Positions 26,609-35,239 of a stretch of 64,000 nt of DNA are shown piece by piece. A program made the position numbers and the translations under genes. The notes beneath the pieces were generated by a model that was not told where the DNA came from, did no database searches, and worked only from the letters and a program-made list of their open reading frames with translations. The stretch comes from Dysgonomonadaceae bacterium zrk40 (GTDB taxonomy: Bacteria > Bacteroidota > Bacteroidia > Bacteroidales > Dysgonomonadaceae): positions 1,426,001 to 1,490,000 of the forward strand of contig CP070276.1 in NCBI GenBank assembly GCA_016916535.1, read 5' to 3'. Position 1 is the first letter of the stretch; each line of letters starts with the position of its first letter.

Positions 26609-27184
26609 TCAGTTGTTCAATTTTTTCACCAGCGAATCGATCACCTCCGGGAAATGGGCATATTCCAGCGCATGCACCTTACGGGCCACCTCTTCGGGTG
26701 TGTCACCCGGCAACAGTTCACAGCGCGCCTGGAAGATGATATCCCCCTCATCATAGTGCTCATTCACATAATGGATGGTGATTCCCGACTCGCTGTCACC
26801 GGCCTCTACCACCGCACGGTGTACCCGGTCGCCATACATTCCCTTGCCACCATAGAGGGGCAGCAACGCCGGGTGGATGTTGACGATGCGCCGGGGATAG
26901 GCATCCAGCAAGGGCTGCGACACCTTCAGCAGAAACCCAGCCAGTACGATGAAATCAACATGATGTTGCCTGAGCAGATCGAGCACCTCATTTCCATTGT
27001 CAAATGCCTTTTTGCTGCATGTTACAGAGGGGATTCCCAACCTACGTGCACGTGCATGCACAGGGGCATCTGCCTTGTTGGAGAGAATCAGTGCGATTTT
27101 CACGTCGTCACGCTGGTGAAAGTAGCGGGCAATCTGCTCGGCATTGCTGCCGCTACCCGAAGCAAAAAGGGCCAGTAAAACCAT
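26609..27184 (-). CDS. purN: Phosphoribosylglycinamide formyltransferase (191 aa)
   Basis: GAR transformylase using 10-formyl-THF in step 3 of purine synthesis. N-terminal FASGSGSNAEQI forms the phosphate-binding loop; VLAGFLLKVS, VNIHPALLP with catalytic Asn and His, and ESGITIHYVNEHYDEGDII (Asp) follow in family order. ATG at 27184 gives the normal spacing to the SGSGSN motif. The N-terminus is slightly changed (LLALFASGSGSN rather than VVLASGSGTN), but no key residue is lost. Divergent from acpP. Confidence 0.94.
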   Translation of the reverse strand: MVLLALFASGSGSNAEQIARYFHQRDDVKIALILSNKADAPVHARARRLGIPSVTCSKKAFDNGNEVLDLLRQHHVDFIVLAGFLLKVSQPLLDAYPRRIVNIHPALLPLYGGKGMYGDRVHRAVVEAGDSESGITIHYVNEHYDEGDIIFQARCELLPGDTPEEVARKVHALEYAHFPEVIDSLVKKLNN

Positions 27185-27252
27185 AAAAAGAGGTAAATTA
27201 TTGCACAAACATGGCTATTTTGTGCATTTTTATTGAATTTAATCGACAATTG

Positions 27253-27285
27253 TTTGCACAATTAGAGAAAAAATGCGTTACTTTG
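27253..27285 (+). promoter_or_regulatory. Promoter of acpP-fabF-rnc
   Basis: TTTG at 27253-27256, 21-base spacer, then TTACTTTG at 27278-27285, one mismatch from TAnnTTTG. About 51 bases before the acpP ATG. Confidence 0.55.
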
Positions 27286-27336
27286 CAAGCGCAAATGTAA
27301 GAATAATATTTTATTTATTAATTAATATCGAAAGTT

Positions 27337-27573
27337 ATGTCTGAAGTAGCACAAAGAGTGAAATCGATCATTGTTGACAAACTGGGTGTAGAAGAATCTG
27401 AAGTAACAGAAACCGCCAGCTTCACCAATGACCTGGGCGCTGATTCTCTTGACACGGTAGAGCTGATTATGGAATTCGAGAAGGAATTCAACATCTCTAT
27501 CCCGGATGATCAGGCTGAAAAGATCTCTTCAGTGGGAGATGCTGTTGCCTACGTAGAACAACACGCAAAATAA
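27337..27573 (+). CDS. acpP: Acyl carrier protein (78 aa)
   Basis: Small acidic carrier of growing acyl chains in type II fatty acid synthesis. The phosphopantetheine attachment Ser is in the invariant [10 protein letters not shown] motif at about residues 35-44. Length and charge pattern are typical. First gene of an acpP-fabF-rnc operon, with fabF starting 11 bases downstream. Divergent from purN. Confidence 0.98.
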   Translation: MSEVAQRVKSIIVDKLGVEESEVTETASFTNDLGADSLDTVELIMEFEKEFNISIPDDQAEKISSVGDAVAYVEQHAK

Positions 27574-27584
27574 TCCGTCCCTAC

Positions 27585-28847
27585 ATGGAGTTAAAGAGAG
27601 TTGTAGTAACAGGCCTGGGAGCGATTACACCGCTGGGGAAAGACGTTCAGACCACTTGGGAGAACGCCCTGGCAGGTAAGAGCGGTGCCGGGCCTATTAC
27701 TCATTTCGATGCATCCCTTTTCAAGACGCAGTTCGCCTGCGAAGTGAAGGATTTCAACCCGGCTGATCACTTTGACCGCAAAGAGATCAGAAAGTACGAC
27801 CGTTATTCACAGCTGGCCATCAAGGCTGCCAAGGATGCAATGGGCGATTCCGGACTGGACCTGGAGAAGGAGAACCTGGACCGCATCGGAGTGATTTTTT
27901 CTGCCGGGATCGGCGGCATCAAGACGTTTGAAGATGAGGTGGGTGAATATTTCACCAACAAGGAGAGAGGGCCCAAGTTCAATCCCTTTTTCATTCCGAA
28001 AATGATAGCGGATATCGCTGCAGGGCATATCTCTATGATTTATGGACTGAGAGGACCCAACTACGCGACCGTTTCGGCTTGTGCCTCTTCCACCAACGCC
28101 ATCGTAGACGCGTTCAACCTGATACGCCTCGGGAAAGCAAACGCCATCGTCACCGGTGGTGCCGAAGCGACCATCAGCCCCTCAGCTGTGGGTGGTTTCA
28201 ACGCGATGCATGCCATCTCCACACGCAATGACGATCCCCTCACCGCTTCACGCCCCTTCAGCGCCAGCCGCGACGGGTTTGTTATGGGTGAAGGGGGAAC
28301 GGCACTCATCCTGGAGGAGTTGGAACACGCCATCGCACGGGGTGCCACCATCTACGCAGAGGTAGCTGGCGGTGGCATGTCGGCCGATGCCTATCACCTC
28401 ACCGCCTCCCATCCCGACGGGCTGGGTGCGAAACTGGTGATGCGCAACGCGCTGGAGGATGCCGGGATGACTCCCGACCAGATCGACTACATCAATGTAC
28501 ATGGAACAGCCACGCCGGTGGGTGATATATCAGAATCTAAAGCGATTCTCGATGTTTTTGGTGAGCACAGCTATAAGCTGAACATCAGCTCTACGAAGTC
28601 GATGACCGGCCACCTTCTCGGTGGAGCGGGAGCCTTGGAGGCGATGCTCTCCATCCTGGCCATCCGCGATCAGGTAGTCCCCCCCACCATCAACTTCACC
28701 GAGGGGGATGAGGACCCGGAGATTGATTACCGGTTAAATTTCACATTCAACAAAGCTCAAAAAAGAGAGATAAGAGCTGCGTTATCGAACACTTTTGGCT
28801 TTGGAGGACACAACGCAAGTGTAATTCTCAAGCAATACAACCAGTAG
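27585..28847 (+). CDS. fabF: 3-oxoacyl-ACP synthase II (420 aa)
   Basis: Condensing enzyme extending acyl-ACP with malonyl-ACP. Cys-His-His triad: active-site Cys in TVSACASSTNAI, first His in NVHGTATPVGD, second His in KSMTGHLLGGAGA. GFGGHNASVI closes the fold near the C-terminus. Standard length. Tight operon position between acpP (11 bases) and rnc (1 base) is the classic arrangement. Confidence 0.97.
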   Translation: MELKRVVVTGLGAITPLGKDVQTTWENALAGKSGAGPITHFDASLFKTQFACEVKDFNPADHFDRKEIRKYDRYSQLAIKAAKDAMGDSGLDLEKENLDRIGVIFSAGIGGIKTFEDEVGEYFTNKERGPKFNPFFIPKMIADIAAGHISMIYGLRGPNYATVSACASSTNAIVDAFNLIRLGKANAIVTGGAEATISPSAVGGFNAMHAISTRNDDPLTASRPFSASRDGFVMGEGGTALILEELEHAIARGATIYAEVAGGGMSADAYHLTASHPDGLGAKLVMRNALEDAGMTPDQIDYINVHGTATPVGDISESKAILDVFGEHSYKLNISSTKSMTGHLLGGAGALEAMLSILAIRDQVVPPTINFTEGDEDPEIDYRLNFTFNKAQKREIRAALSNTFGFGGHNASVILKQYNQ

Positions 28848-28848
28848 T

Positions 28849-29652
28849 GTGTTAAGAAGATTTGTCAAAAGAGTAAAGGCTCTCCCGCACAAGGGTAAGG
28901 AGCCTTATCTTTCGTTTTACAAGGTACTGGGATTCTATCCCGACTGGATTGATCTCTACCGGGAAGCCATGACACACCGCTCCTCATCCGTCCGTTCAAA
29001 AAAAGGGAAGTGGGTGAACAACGAGCGGCTCGAGTTCCTGGGCGATGCCATCCTCGATGCCATCGTGGCCGATATCCTTTACAAGCAGTTCGACCACAAG
29101 AAAGAGGGATTTCTCACCAGTACCCGTTCACGCATCGTGCAGCGTGAAACCCTCAACAAGATTGCCATCGAGCTGGGTCTCGACAAGCTGATTGTCTCCT
29201 CCACCCGCAACCTTGCCCACAACACGAATATCTACGGTGACGCACTGGAAGCACTCATCGGTGCCATCTACCTGGATCAGGGCTATCGCGTGGCAAAGCA
29301 TTTTGTTTATGAGACGTTGATCAAGCAGCACATCAACATGGATAAAGTGCTCAAGAGCGAGGTGGACTTTAAGTCGCGGCTCATTGAGTGGGGACAGAAG
29401 AACAAGGTGGAGGTGTCGTTCGAGGTGACAGAATCATCGTACGATGGGCAGAACAACCCGGTATTCTTTTCCTGTGCCCGGGTAGCAGGGGTTGAGGTCG
29501 GCTCCGGAAAAGGTTATTCGAAGAAGGAGTCACACCAGATGGCTGCCAAGATCGCCATCAAAAAACTGCGGGAGAGCAACGAACTGCAGGAAGTGCTGCT
29601 GAAGGAAACTGAACCTGAATCTTCCGGTGGCTCAGGCAACCAGGAAGAATAG
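28849..29652 (+). CDS. rnc: Ribonuclease III (267 aa)
   Basis: Double-strand RNA endonuclease for rRNA and mRNA processing. The catalytic signature NERLEFLGDAILDAIVAD is at about residues 60-77; a second acidic site lies in DALEALIGAIYLDQG. The dsRNA-binding domain occupies about 165-245 (VDFKSRLIEWGQKNK ... KKESHQMAAKIAIKKL). The start is GTG at 28849, one base after the fabF stop; no ATG lies in frame upstream of the conserved core within the operon spacing. The C-terminal 20 residues are an acidic Ser/Gly/Glu tail. Confidence 0.95.
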   Translation: MLRRFVKRVKALPHKGKEPYLSFYKVLGFYPDWIDLYREAMTHRSSSVRSKKGKWVNNERLEFLGDAILDAIVADILYKQFDHKKEGFLTSTRSRIVQRETLNKIAIELGLDKLIVSSTRNLAHNTNIYGDALEALIGAIYLDQGYRVAKHFVYETLIKQHINMDKVLKSEVDFKSRLIEWGQKNKVEVSFEVTESSYDGQNNPVFFSCARVAGVEVGSGKGYSKKESHQMAAKIAIKKLRESNELQEVLLKETEPESSGGSGNQEE

Positions 29653-29671
29653 AGAATCACAGCACAATGAT

Positions 29672-29705
29672 AAAAGAAAAGGCACCTTCCGGTGCCTTTT
29701 CTTTT
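29672..29705. terminator. Bidirectional terminator between rnc and pfkA
   Basis: Near-perfect hairpin: AAAAGAAAAGGCACC, TTCC loop, GGTGCCTTTTCTTTT. A/T runs on both sides serve both converging genes. Confidence 0.88.
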
Positions 29706-29706
29706 G

Positions 29707-30723
29707 TTACCATATCCCGAAGGAGATCCCCATCCGTTTGCCCTGTACCACCAGATCGGTGTCGGGCGTTACCAGGCTCAGTTTCCCCGCCACCTCCTCA
29801 AGCGGCACATCGGAGATCCGGTTGCCCAGCTTGGCCACCATCCGTCCAAAGCGTCCCTCATGAATGAGCTGTGCGGCATGCCCCCCCAGCAGGGTGCCCA
29901 GGTTGCGATCGTAAGGTGATGGTGAACCACCACGCTGGATATAACCCAATACGGTTTCTCTTGTTTCAAATCCAGTCTGTTCCTGTATCTCCCGGGCAAA
30001 GTAAAAACCGGGCTTCTCGTTGGAAGGCACCTCAATGCCTTCGGCTACAGCCACGATGGAGTATGCTTTCCCCATCTCCATACGTTTCTTGATCTTGTCG
30101 ATCACCACCTTCATGTTGAACCCCAGCTCGGGCAGCAGGATGATATCGGCCCCCCCTGCCATCCCGGCGTAGAGGGTGATCCATCCCGCATGGTGACCCA
30201 TCAGCTCGATCACCATCACACGGCGGTGTGAACTGGCGGTGGAGTGAAGCCGGTCAATTGCATCGGTGGCGATGTTGACCGCGGTATCGAAGCCGAAGGT
30301 GACATCGGTTCCGTAAATATCATTGTCGATGGTCTTTGGCACCCCCACCACGTTCAGGCCCAGTTCGGAAAGCATCCAGGTGGTTCGCTGCGTGCCGTTA
30401 CCGCCGATGCATACCAGGCAGTCGAGTTCCAGCTCATGGTAGGCATTCTTGATCTGTTCACGGTCCTTCTCGTCGGGTGAATTGATCATCTTCCGGAACA
30501 CTTTCTCGCGGGCAGTACCCAGGATGGTGCCACCAAGGTTAAGGATCCCGGAGAGAGACTGATCGGTGAGTTCAACGATATCCTTGTAGAGCAACCCGGA
30601 AAAACCATTCTGGATACCGATCACTTGCATGTCATAATTGTTGATCGCTGTTTTACCGACGCCCCGGATGGTGGCGTTGATGCCGGGGGCATCGCCGCCC
30701 GAAGTGAGAATACCTACCTTCAT
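29707..30723 (-). CDS. pfkA: 6-phosphofructokinase (338 aa)
   Basis: Phosphorylates fructose 6-phosphate in glycolysis. Motifs: GGDAPGIN (about 11-18), GGNGTQRT, PKTIDNDIYGTD with catalytic Asp, and ELMGHHAGW. The two donor-specificity positions are informative: GGNGT keeps a Gly at the E. coli 104 position (ATP type), while PKTIDND has Lys at the 124 position (typical of the pyrophosphate lineage). This G/K pair occurs in ATP-using members of the mixed-substrate group, so ATP is the better prediction, not proof. The ATG at 30723 is chosen because the family starts MKVGILTSGGD; the longer ORF adds 20 unrelated residues. Confidence 0.94.
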   Translation of the reverse strand: MKVGILTSGGDAPGINATIRGVGKTAINNYDMQVIGIQNGFSGLLYKDIVELTDQSLSGILNLGGTILGTAREKVFRKMINSPDEKDREQIKNAYHELELDCLVCIGGNGTQRTTWMLSELGLNVVGVPKTIDNDIYGTDVTFGFDTAVNIATDAIDRLHSTASSHRRVMVIELMGHHAGWITLYAGMAGGADIILLPELGFNMKVVIDKIKKRMEMGKAYSIVAVAEGIEVPSNEKPGFYFAREIQEQTGFETRETVLGYIQRGGSPSPYDRNLGTLLGGHAAQLIHEGRFGRMVAKLGNRISDVPLEEVAGKLSLVTPDTDLVVQGKRMGISFGIW

Positions 30724-30838
30724 ATGTTCTGATTTAAGAGAGATACAAAGAAAAGGAAAAAAGCGAAAGAATGAACACTTCACTTCCTTTATTTCAAAAA
30801 AAGATGGAATCGGCGAAGAAAAAGCAAGGACAACGCTC

Positions 30839-31975
30839 TCAGGAATGGAGACGTTGGTGGATCACCAAGGCAGCACTCATGGAGGCTCCCGGCTCTCCCA
30901 ACCTCTCCTGTAGCTCCCTGTAGCTCAAAAGTATGTTGTTACGATAGCTCTGCACATGGAGGAGCTGATGAAGCTCCCTGCGGATATTTTCCACGGTGAA
31001 GAACTTGGCGAATAGCTCCTTCACCACCTCACGTCCACAAATCAGGTTGACCAACGAGATATAAGGTGTATGCAGCAGATGTTTAAAGCCCCAGTAAGTG
31101 AGGTGCGGCAAAGAGGTCTTGTAGCAGACCACCTGCGGTACATTGAGCAGCGCTGTCTCGAGGGTTGCAGTGCCGGAGGTGACCAACGCAACCTCCGACT
31201 GTGCCAGGATGCGATAGGTTTGTCCGAAGAGCACCTTCACCTGCGGGAAACCTGTCTCGTAGGCTTTATAGAATGAGGGGTCGATACCTGGAGCACCCGC
31301 CACGATGAACTGGTAGCCGTCAGCAAACCCTTTCACCGCTTCCAGCATAGAGGGAAGGTTGATGCGAATCTCCTGCTGACGACTGCCGGCAAGCAGCGCG
31401 ATCACAGGTTTCTCTTCCAGTCCGTTTTCTTCCGCAAACTGACGGAATGTCTCCTCCTGATGGTCACGCTGTGCAATTGCATCGACTGTGGGGTTGCCCA
31501 CATAATGCACCGGGTAGTGATGTTTCCTAAAGAAATCGACCTCGAAAGGGAGTATGCTGAGCATCTCATCCACATATTTCTTAAACGCATTCACCCGGTA
31601 TTCCTTCCAGGCCCACACTTTGGGGGATATATAATAAAAGACCGGGATCTTAAGCTCAAGTTTCACATACTTCGCTATCTTCAGATTAAAACCGGGATAG
31701 TCCACCAGGACCACCGCATCGGGACGATAGGAGGCGATATCGCTCTTGCAGAAGGATAGGTTGCGCAGGATGGTGCCTGCATGCAGCACCACAGGGATCA
31801 GCCCCATATAGGCCATCTCGCGGTAATGCTTCACCAGCGTTCCCCCGGCTTGTTCCATCAGGTCACCACCGAAGAAACGGAATTCCGCTTCCACGTCAAG
31901 TTCCCGAAGCGATCGCATCAGGTTCGATGCATGCAGATCGCCAGATGCTTCTCCTGCTATGATGTAGTATTTCAT
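30839..31975 (-). CDS. lpxB: Lipid-A-disaccharide synthase (378 aa)
   Basis: GT19 glycosyltransferase joining UDP-diacylglucosamine to lipid X in lipid A synthesis on the inner membrane. N-terminal IAGEASGDLHASNL is diagnostic; FFGGDLMEQAG, YYISPKVWAWK and LLAGSRQQEI follow, with SGTATLETALLNVPQVVCYK in the UDP-binding half. Full length. Lies 15 bases after surE on the same strand, a pairing seen elsewhere in Bacteroidota. Confidence 0.96.
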   Translation of the reverse strand: MKYYIIAGEASGDLHASNLMRSLRELDVEAEFRFFGGDLMEQAGGTLVKHYREMAYMGLIPVVLHAGTILRNLSFCKSDIASYRPDAVVLVDYPGFNLKIAKYVKLELKIPVFYYISPKVWAWKEYRVNAFKKYVDEMLSILPFEVDFFRKHHYPVHYVGNPTVDAIAQRDHQEETFRQFAEENGLEEKPVIALLAGSRQQEIRINLPSMLEAVKGFADGYQFIVAGAPGIDPSFYKAYETGFPQVKVLFGQTYRILAQSEVALVTSGTATLETALLNVPQVVCYKTSLPHLTYWGFKHLLHTPYISLVNLICGREVVKELFAKFFTVENIRRELHQLLHVQSYRNNILLSYRELQERLGEPGASMSAALVIHQRLHS

Positions 31976-31990
31976 ATTATTCGCTGTAAG

Positions 31991-32755
31991 CTAAACGTTC
32001 CAAGTTTTGAGTTCAGGCAGGAAGTCATAGGCCGTCATGTCAATTTTTACCGGTACCACGGCTGCATACCCCCTGGCCAGAGCCCACTCATCGTTGTCCT
32101 CGTTGTCAGCCTGCCAGTTCTCGAAGTTACCGGTCATCCAGTATACATCTCTTCCAGCACCATCCTTCGATCGCTGGTATTCGTTCACCCACTTACCCTC
32201 GGTTTGGGTAGTCATCCTAACTCCCTTTATTTCACCCGCCGGTACGTTGACATTGAGGCAGACACCCCGGGGCAGTCGCTTATCCAGCACCTCTGTCGCC
32301 AACCGACGGGCTACTGCTGCAGTCACCGAGAAATCGGCATCAGGTGAGAAGTCACAGAGCGAGAAGCCGATGGAGGGCACCTCAAAGATACAACCCTCGA
32401 TGGCGGCTCCCATGGTGCCTGAGTAGATGACACTGATCCCGGCGTTGGAACCGTGGTTGATACCAGAGACCAACAGGTCAGGCTTGCGCGGTACAAACTC
32501 ATTCAGTGCCAGTTTCACACAGTCTACCGGCGTTCCGTTACAGTGGTATGCGGTCAGCCCCTCTTCACGGTGGTATACCCTGGCCCTTAGCGGCTGGGAG
32601 GTGGAGATGGCGCTCGACATTCCAGACCGATGTGAGTCGGGTGCAAAAACGATGATATCACCCAGCCCCTTCATCGCTTCAATCAGCGATTTAATCCCTT
32701 TTGCCTGATAACCATCGTCATTGGTGACCAGGATCAGCGGTTTCTCATTACTCAT
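31991..32755 (-). CDS. surE: 5'/3'-nucleotidase SurE (254 aa)
   Basis: Metal-dependent nucleoside monophosphatase important in stationary phase. N-terminal ILVTNDDGYQAKGI carries the two adjacent metal-binding Asp; the phosphate-binding SGINHGSNAG motif lies near residue 95. Two starts are possible (32770 and 32755); the -7 box at 32776-32783 would place transcription start near 32769, so the ATG at 32755 is preferred. First gene of a surE-lpxB unit. Confidence 0.95.
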   Translation of the reverse strand: MSNEKPLILVTNDDGYQAKGIKSLIEAMKGLGDIIVFAPDSHRSGMSSAISTSQPLRARVYHREEGLTAYHCNGTPVDCVKLALNEFVPRKPDLLVSGINHGSNAGISVIYSGTMGAAIEGCIFEVPSIGFSLCDFSPDADFSVTAAVARRLATEVLDKRLPRGVCLNVNVPAGEIKGVRMTTQTEGKWVNEYQRSKDGAGRDVYWMTGNFENWQADNEDNDEWALARGYAAVVPVKIDMTAYDFLPELKTWNV

Positions 32756-32775
32756 AAACAAATCTTCCATTCACG

Positions 32776-32783
32776 CAAAGATA
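32776..32783 (-). promoter_or_regulatory. -7 box of surE-lpxB
   Basis: Minus-strand TATCTTTG matching TAnnTTTG, 20 bases before the chosen ATG; its position argues against the ATG at 32770. Confidence 0.5.
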
Positions 32784-32869
32784 ATGAAATAATGCCATTC
32801 ATTGGTTGTCTCATATGTTACGAAACTATTAAAAATCACCACTCCATGATTCATCCGTCAACTATTTCG

Positions 32870-32877
32870 TATCTTTG
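32870..32877 (+). promoter_or_regulatory. -7 box of alkaline phosphatase gene
   Basis: TATCTTTG matching TAnnTTTG, 35 bases before the ATG at 32913. Confidence 0.5.
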
Positions 32878-32912
32878 GTTGTTTTTTATTCAGTATATAA
32901 TCAAATTCAGAT

Positions 32913-34541
32913 ATGCGAAATTTAACAATCCTTTTCTACCTGCTGATTGCTTCGGCAGCTCTGTCTGCTTCGGAGGTGAAGCCGGTAAAGAATCTTATCG
33001 TGATGATTCCCGATGGAACAACCCTCAGTGTCTACTCTGCTGCTCGCTGGTTCAAGCATTACAACGGCATGGGTGATCGACTCAACGTTGATCCATACAT
33101 CACCGGCACCGTCACCACCTTCTCTTCGAACGCACCCATCGGTGACTCAGCTCCCACCGGCTCAACCTACGCTACCGGCGTGCTACAGCAGTCGGGCAAC
33201 GTGGCCATCCACCCCGAGGTGTCGGACAATGATATCTTCCCGGTATCTGCCGACCGTAGTTTACAACCGGCAGCAACCATCCTGGAAGCTTCCAGGATCA
33301 TGAAACAGAAAGCTGTGGGTCTGGTGGTCACCTGCGAGTTTCCCCACGCCACGCCGGCGGACTTCTCGGCACATCACTATAAAAGGAGCAACTATAAAGC
33401 TTTGGCACCACAAATCGCCTACCAGAACCTGGATGTGTTGTTCGGAGGGGGCAACGGCATCCTCACCGACGATATCAAGAAGCACTTCGCCAACAACGGT
33501 ACCACATTGATCAGCGACGACAGACAGGCACTCCTCAACTACAACGGAACAGAAAAGGTGTGGGCCCTCTTCGGTGAGAAAGCTCTCCCCTACAACATCG
33601 ACCGCAACCCTGACAGGGTGCCCTCCCTCGCTGAGATGACCGGCAAGGCACTGGAACTGCTCTCGAAAAAGGAGAACGGCTTTTTCCTGATGGTGGAAGG
33701 GAGTCAGGTAGACTGGGCAGCGCACGCCAACGATGCCGCCACCATGATTGATGAGTACCTCGCCTTCGATGAAGCGGTGGGCAAGGCGATAGAGTTTGCC
33801 AAGGCTGACGGCAACACTGCCGTGGTGATCGTCTCCGATCACGGTAACAGCGGCTTCTCGATTGGCAGCAGACGTTGCGGTGGCTACGACCGCCTCTCGC
33901 TGGAGCAGGTCTTCGGCACCGTATCGGGTTACAAACTGAGCAGCAATGCCCTGGAGTCGATTCTCATTGAAACGCCTTCAGATCAGTTCAAAAGTGTCTT
34001 CATGGAGTATACCGGCATCGATCTCACAGATGACGAACTGGCGCTCCTCCTGACTTCGAAGAATTACAAGGAGACGGATTACACCAAGGTCGGCACCAGT
34101 AACAACCTGGCACACAACATCGGAAATATCCTAAACGAACGCACCTGCTTTGGCTTCACCACCGGTGGCCATACCGGTGAAGAAGTGTTGTTGGCAGCCT
34201 ACCACCCCGAGGGTGATGTGCCACGCGGCAACATGCGCAACACGGAGTTAAACCGCTACCTGCAAAAGGTGAGCGGACTTGAGTGCACTCTTGAGCAACT
34301 TTCGGATCGTATTTTTGTGAAACATACGGAGGTGTTCGAAGGAATGAGTTACTCCATCATCCGTGACAACCCCGACTTCCCGGTACTTATGGTGAAGAAA
34401 GGCAGAACAACTCTGGAGATCCCCGCCTTCTCATCGGTGGCAAAAAAGAACGGGAAGCCGTTTGACATAGGCTCTGTGGTGGTGTACATTGACAAGAATG
34501 ATACATTCTATCTCCCTTCTAACCTGAAAGAGATGTTCTGA
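32913..34541 (+). CDS. Alkaline phosphatase family protein (542 aa)
   Basis: Periplasmic phosphomonoesterase of the PhoA superfamily. Signal peptide 1-19 (ending SALSASE). First metal Asp in MIPDGTTLS; nucleophile Ser in GDSAPTGSTYATG, keeping the D-S-A order of PhoA; EGSQVDWAAHAND supplies further metal ligands, VIVSDHGN the Asp-His pair and TTGGHTGEEV the late His. Longer than E. coli PhoA (471), with a C-terminal extension of about 90 residues of beta character. Substrate breadth unknown. Bidirectional terminator follows. Confidence 0.92.
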   Translation: MRNLTILFYLLIASAALSASEVKPVKNLIVMIPDGTTLSVYSAARWFKHYNGMGDRLNVDPYITGTVTTFSSNAPIGDSAPTGSTYATGVLQQSGNVAIHPEVSDNDIFPVSADRSLQPAATILEASRIMKQKAVGLVVTCEFPHATPADFSAHHYKRSNYKALAPQIAYQNLDVLFGGGNGILTDDIKKHFANNGTTLISDDRQALLNYNGTEKVWALFGEKALPYNIDRNPDRVPSLAEMTGKALELLSKKENGFFLMVEGSQVDWAAHANDAATMIDEYLAFDEAVGKAIEFAKADGNTAVVIVSDHGNSGFSIGSRRCGGYDRLSLEQVFGTVSGYKLSSNALESILIETPSDQFKSVFMEYTGIDLTDDELALLLTSKNYKETDYTKVGTSNNLAHNIGNILNERTCFGFTTGGHTGEEVLLAAYHPEGDVPRGNMRNTELNRYLQKVSGLECTLEQLSDRIFVKHTEVFEGMSYSIIRDNPDFPVLMVKKGRTTLEIPAFSSVAKKNGKPFDIGSVVVYIDKNDTFYLPSNLKEMF

Positions 34542-34560
34542 GAGATTAATGATCAACAAA

Positions 34561-34597
34561 CAAAAAAAACTCCGCTCTTAACAGGCGGAGTTTTTTG
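34561..34597. terminator. Bidirectional terminator
   Basis: AAAAAAACTCCGC stem, TCTTAACAG loop, GCGGAGTTTTTT; placed between the converging phosphatase and DUF4251 genes. Confidence 0.87.
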
Positions 34598-34620
34598 TTA
34601 CCGGATGAAATTTCAAACTG

Positions 34621-35130
34621 CTACTGTTTCTCCTCATCCGAGATACTAATATCACCTTGGAATGAGATCGACTGCCTGTTGAAGTCGTTCACCAAAAGAC
34701 GGGAAGTACCATTTCCCCAGATGTCGAAGCTAAAGGTCACCGGCCGGTCAAGATCCAGGATTGTGATCTTAGCCATCCAACTGCCTCGCTTCTTTCCGGG
34801 AGCATAGCGATAGGTGAAATCAGTACTGGTAAACTGAAACCCTCCCTCACGAGGATCCATCGGTGCACGGTAGGCACGGCCATAGTATGGCAGATAGGCT
34901 TTCACCGTGTCGGGAGACACTGTCACATCATAATATGGCGACAAGTAAACCGGTTGGTAGCCGGTGGGATAAGCATAAGTCGCCTCAAAACGAAAAGATG
35001 ACTGCTCCACTGCCTCCTGCACCTCCATAGCCAGTCTCTCCTTTTCTGCCACTGTCAGGGAACTGCCACATCCCCAGAATGTGAGCAATAGCAAGATGAG
35101 ACTGAATCGGTAAGATAACATTTTTTTCAT
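34621..35130 (-). CDS. DUF4251 lipoprotein (169 aa)
   Basis: Lipoprotein of a Bacteroidota-specific family of unknown function. Lipobox in LLTFWGC with Cys15 counted from the ATG at 35130; an ORF start 18 bases upstream gives an acidic N-terminus ahead of the Lys and is less likely. The mature domain has the family's alternating beta pattern with FRFEATYAYP, PYYGRAY and the FTYRYAPGKKRGSW segment. No catalytic residues can be named. Lies 109 bases downstream of the DUF6427-like gene on the same strand. Confidence 0.82.
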   Translation of the reverse strand: MKKMLSYRFSLILLLLTFWGCGSSLTVAEKERLAMEVQEAVEQSSFRFEATYAYPTGYQPVYLSPYYDVTVSPDTVKAYLPYYGRAYRAPMDPREGGFQFTSTDFTYRYAPGKKRGSWMAKITILDLDRPVTFSFDIWGNGTSRLLVNDFNRQSISFQGDISISDEEKQ

Positions 35131-35239
35131 CGTTTTCTCCTCCATCATTTAGACATCACATGATTCATCGACAGATTACACCATATAATCCAACGTAAAT
35201 GACATTCATCTATTTAACAACGTGAGAGCTAAAAAAGTT

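Noticed and set aside
32800-32825. Sequence TTCATTGGTTGTCTCAT as a third copy of the E1/E2 end
   Set aside because: Only part of the end motif is present, with no hairpin partner or second terminus nearby.
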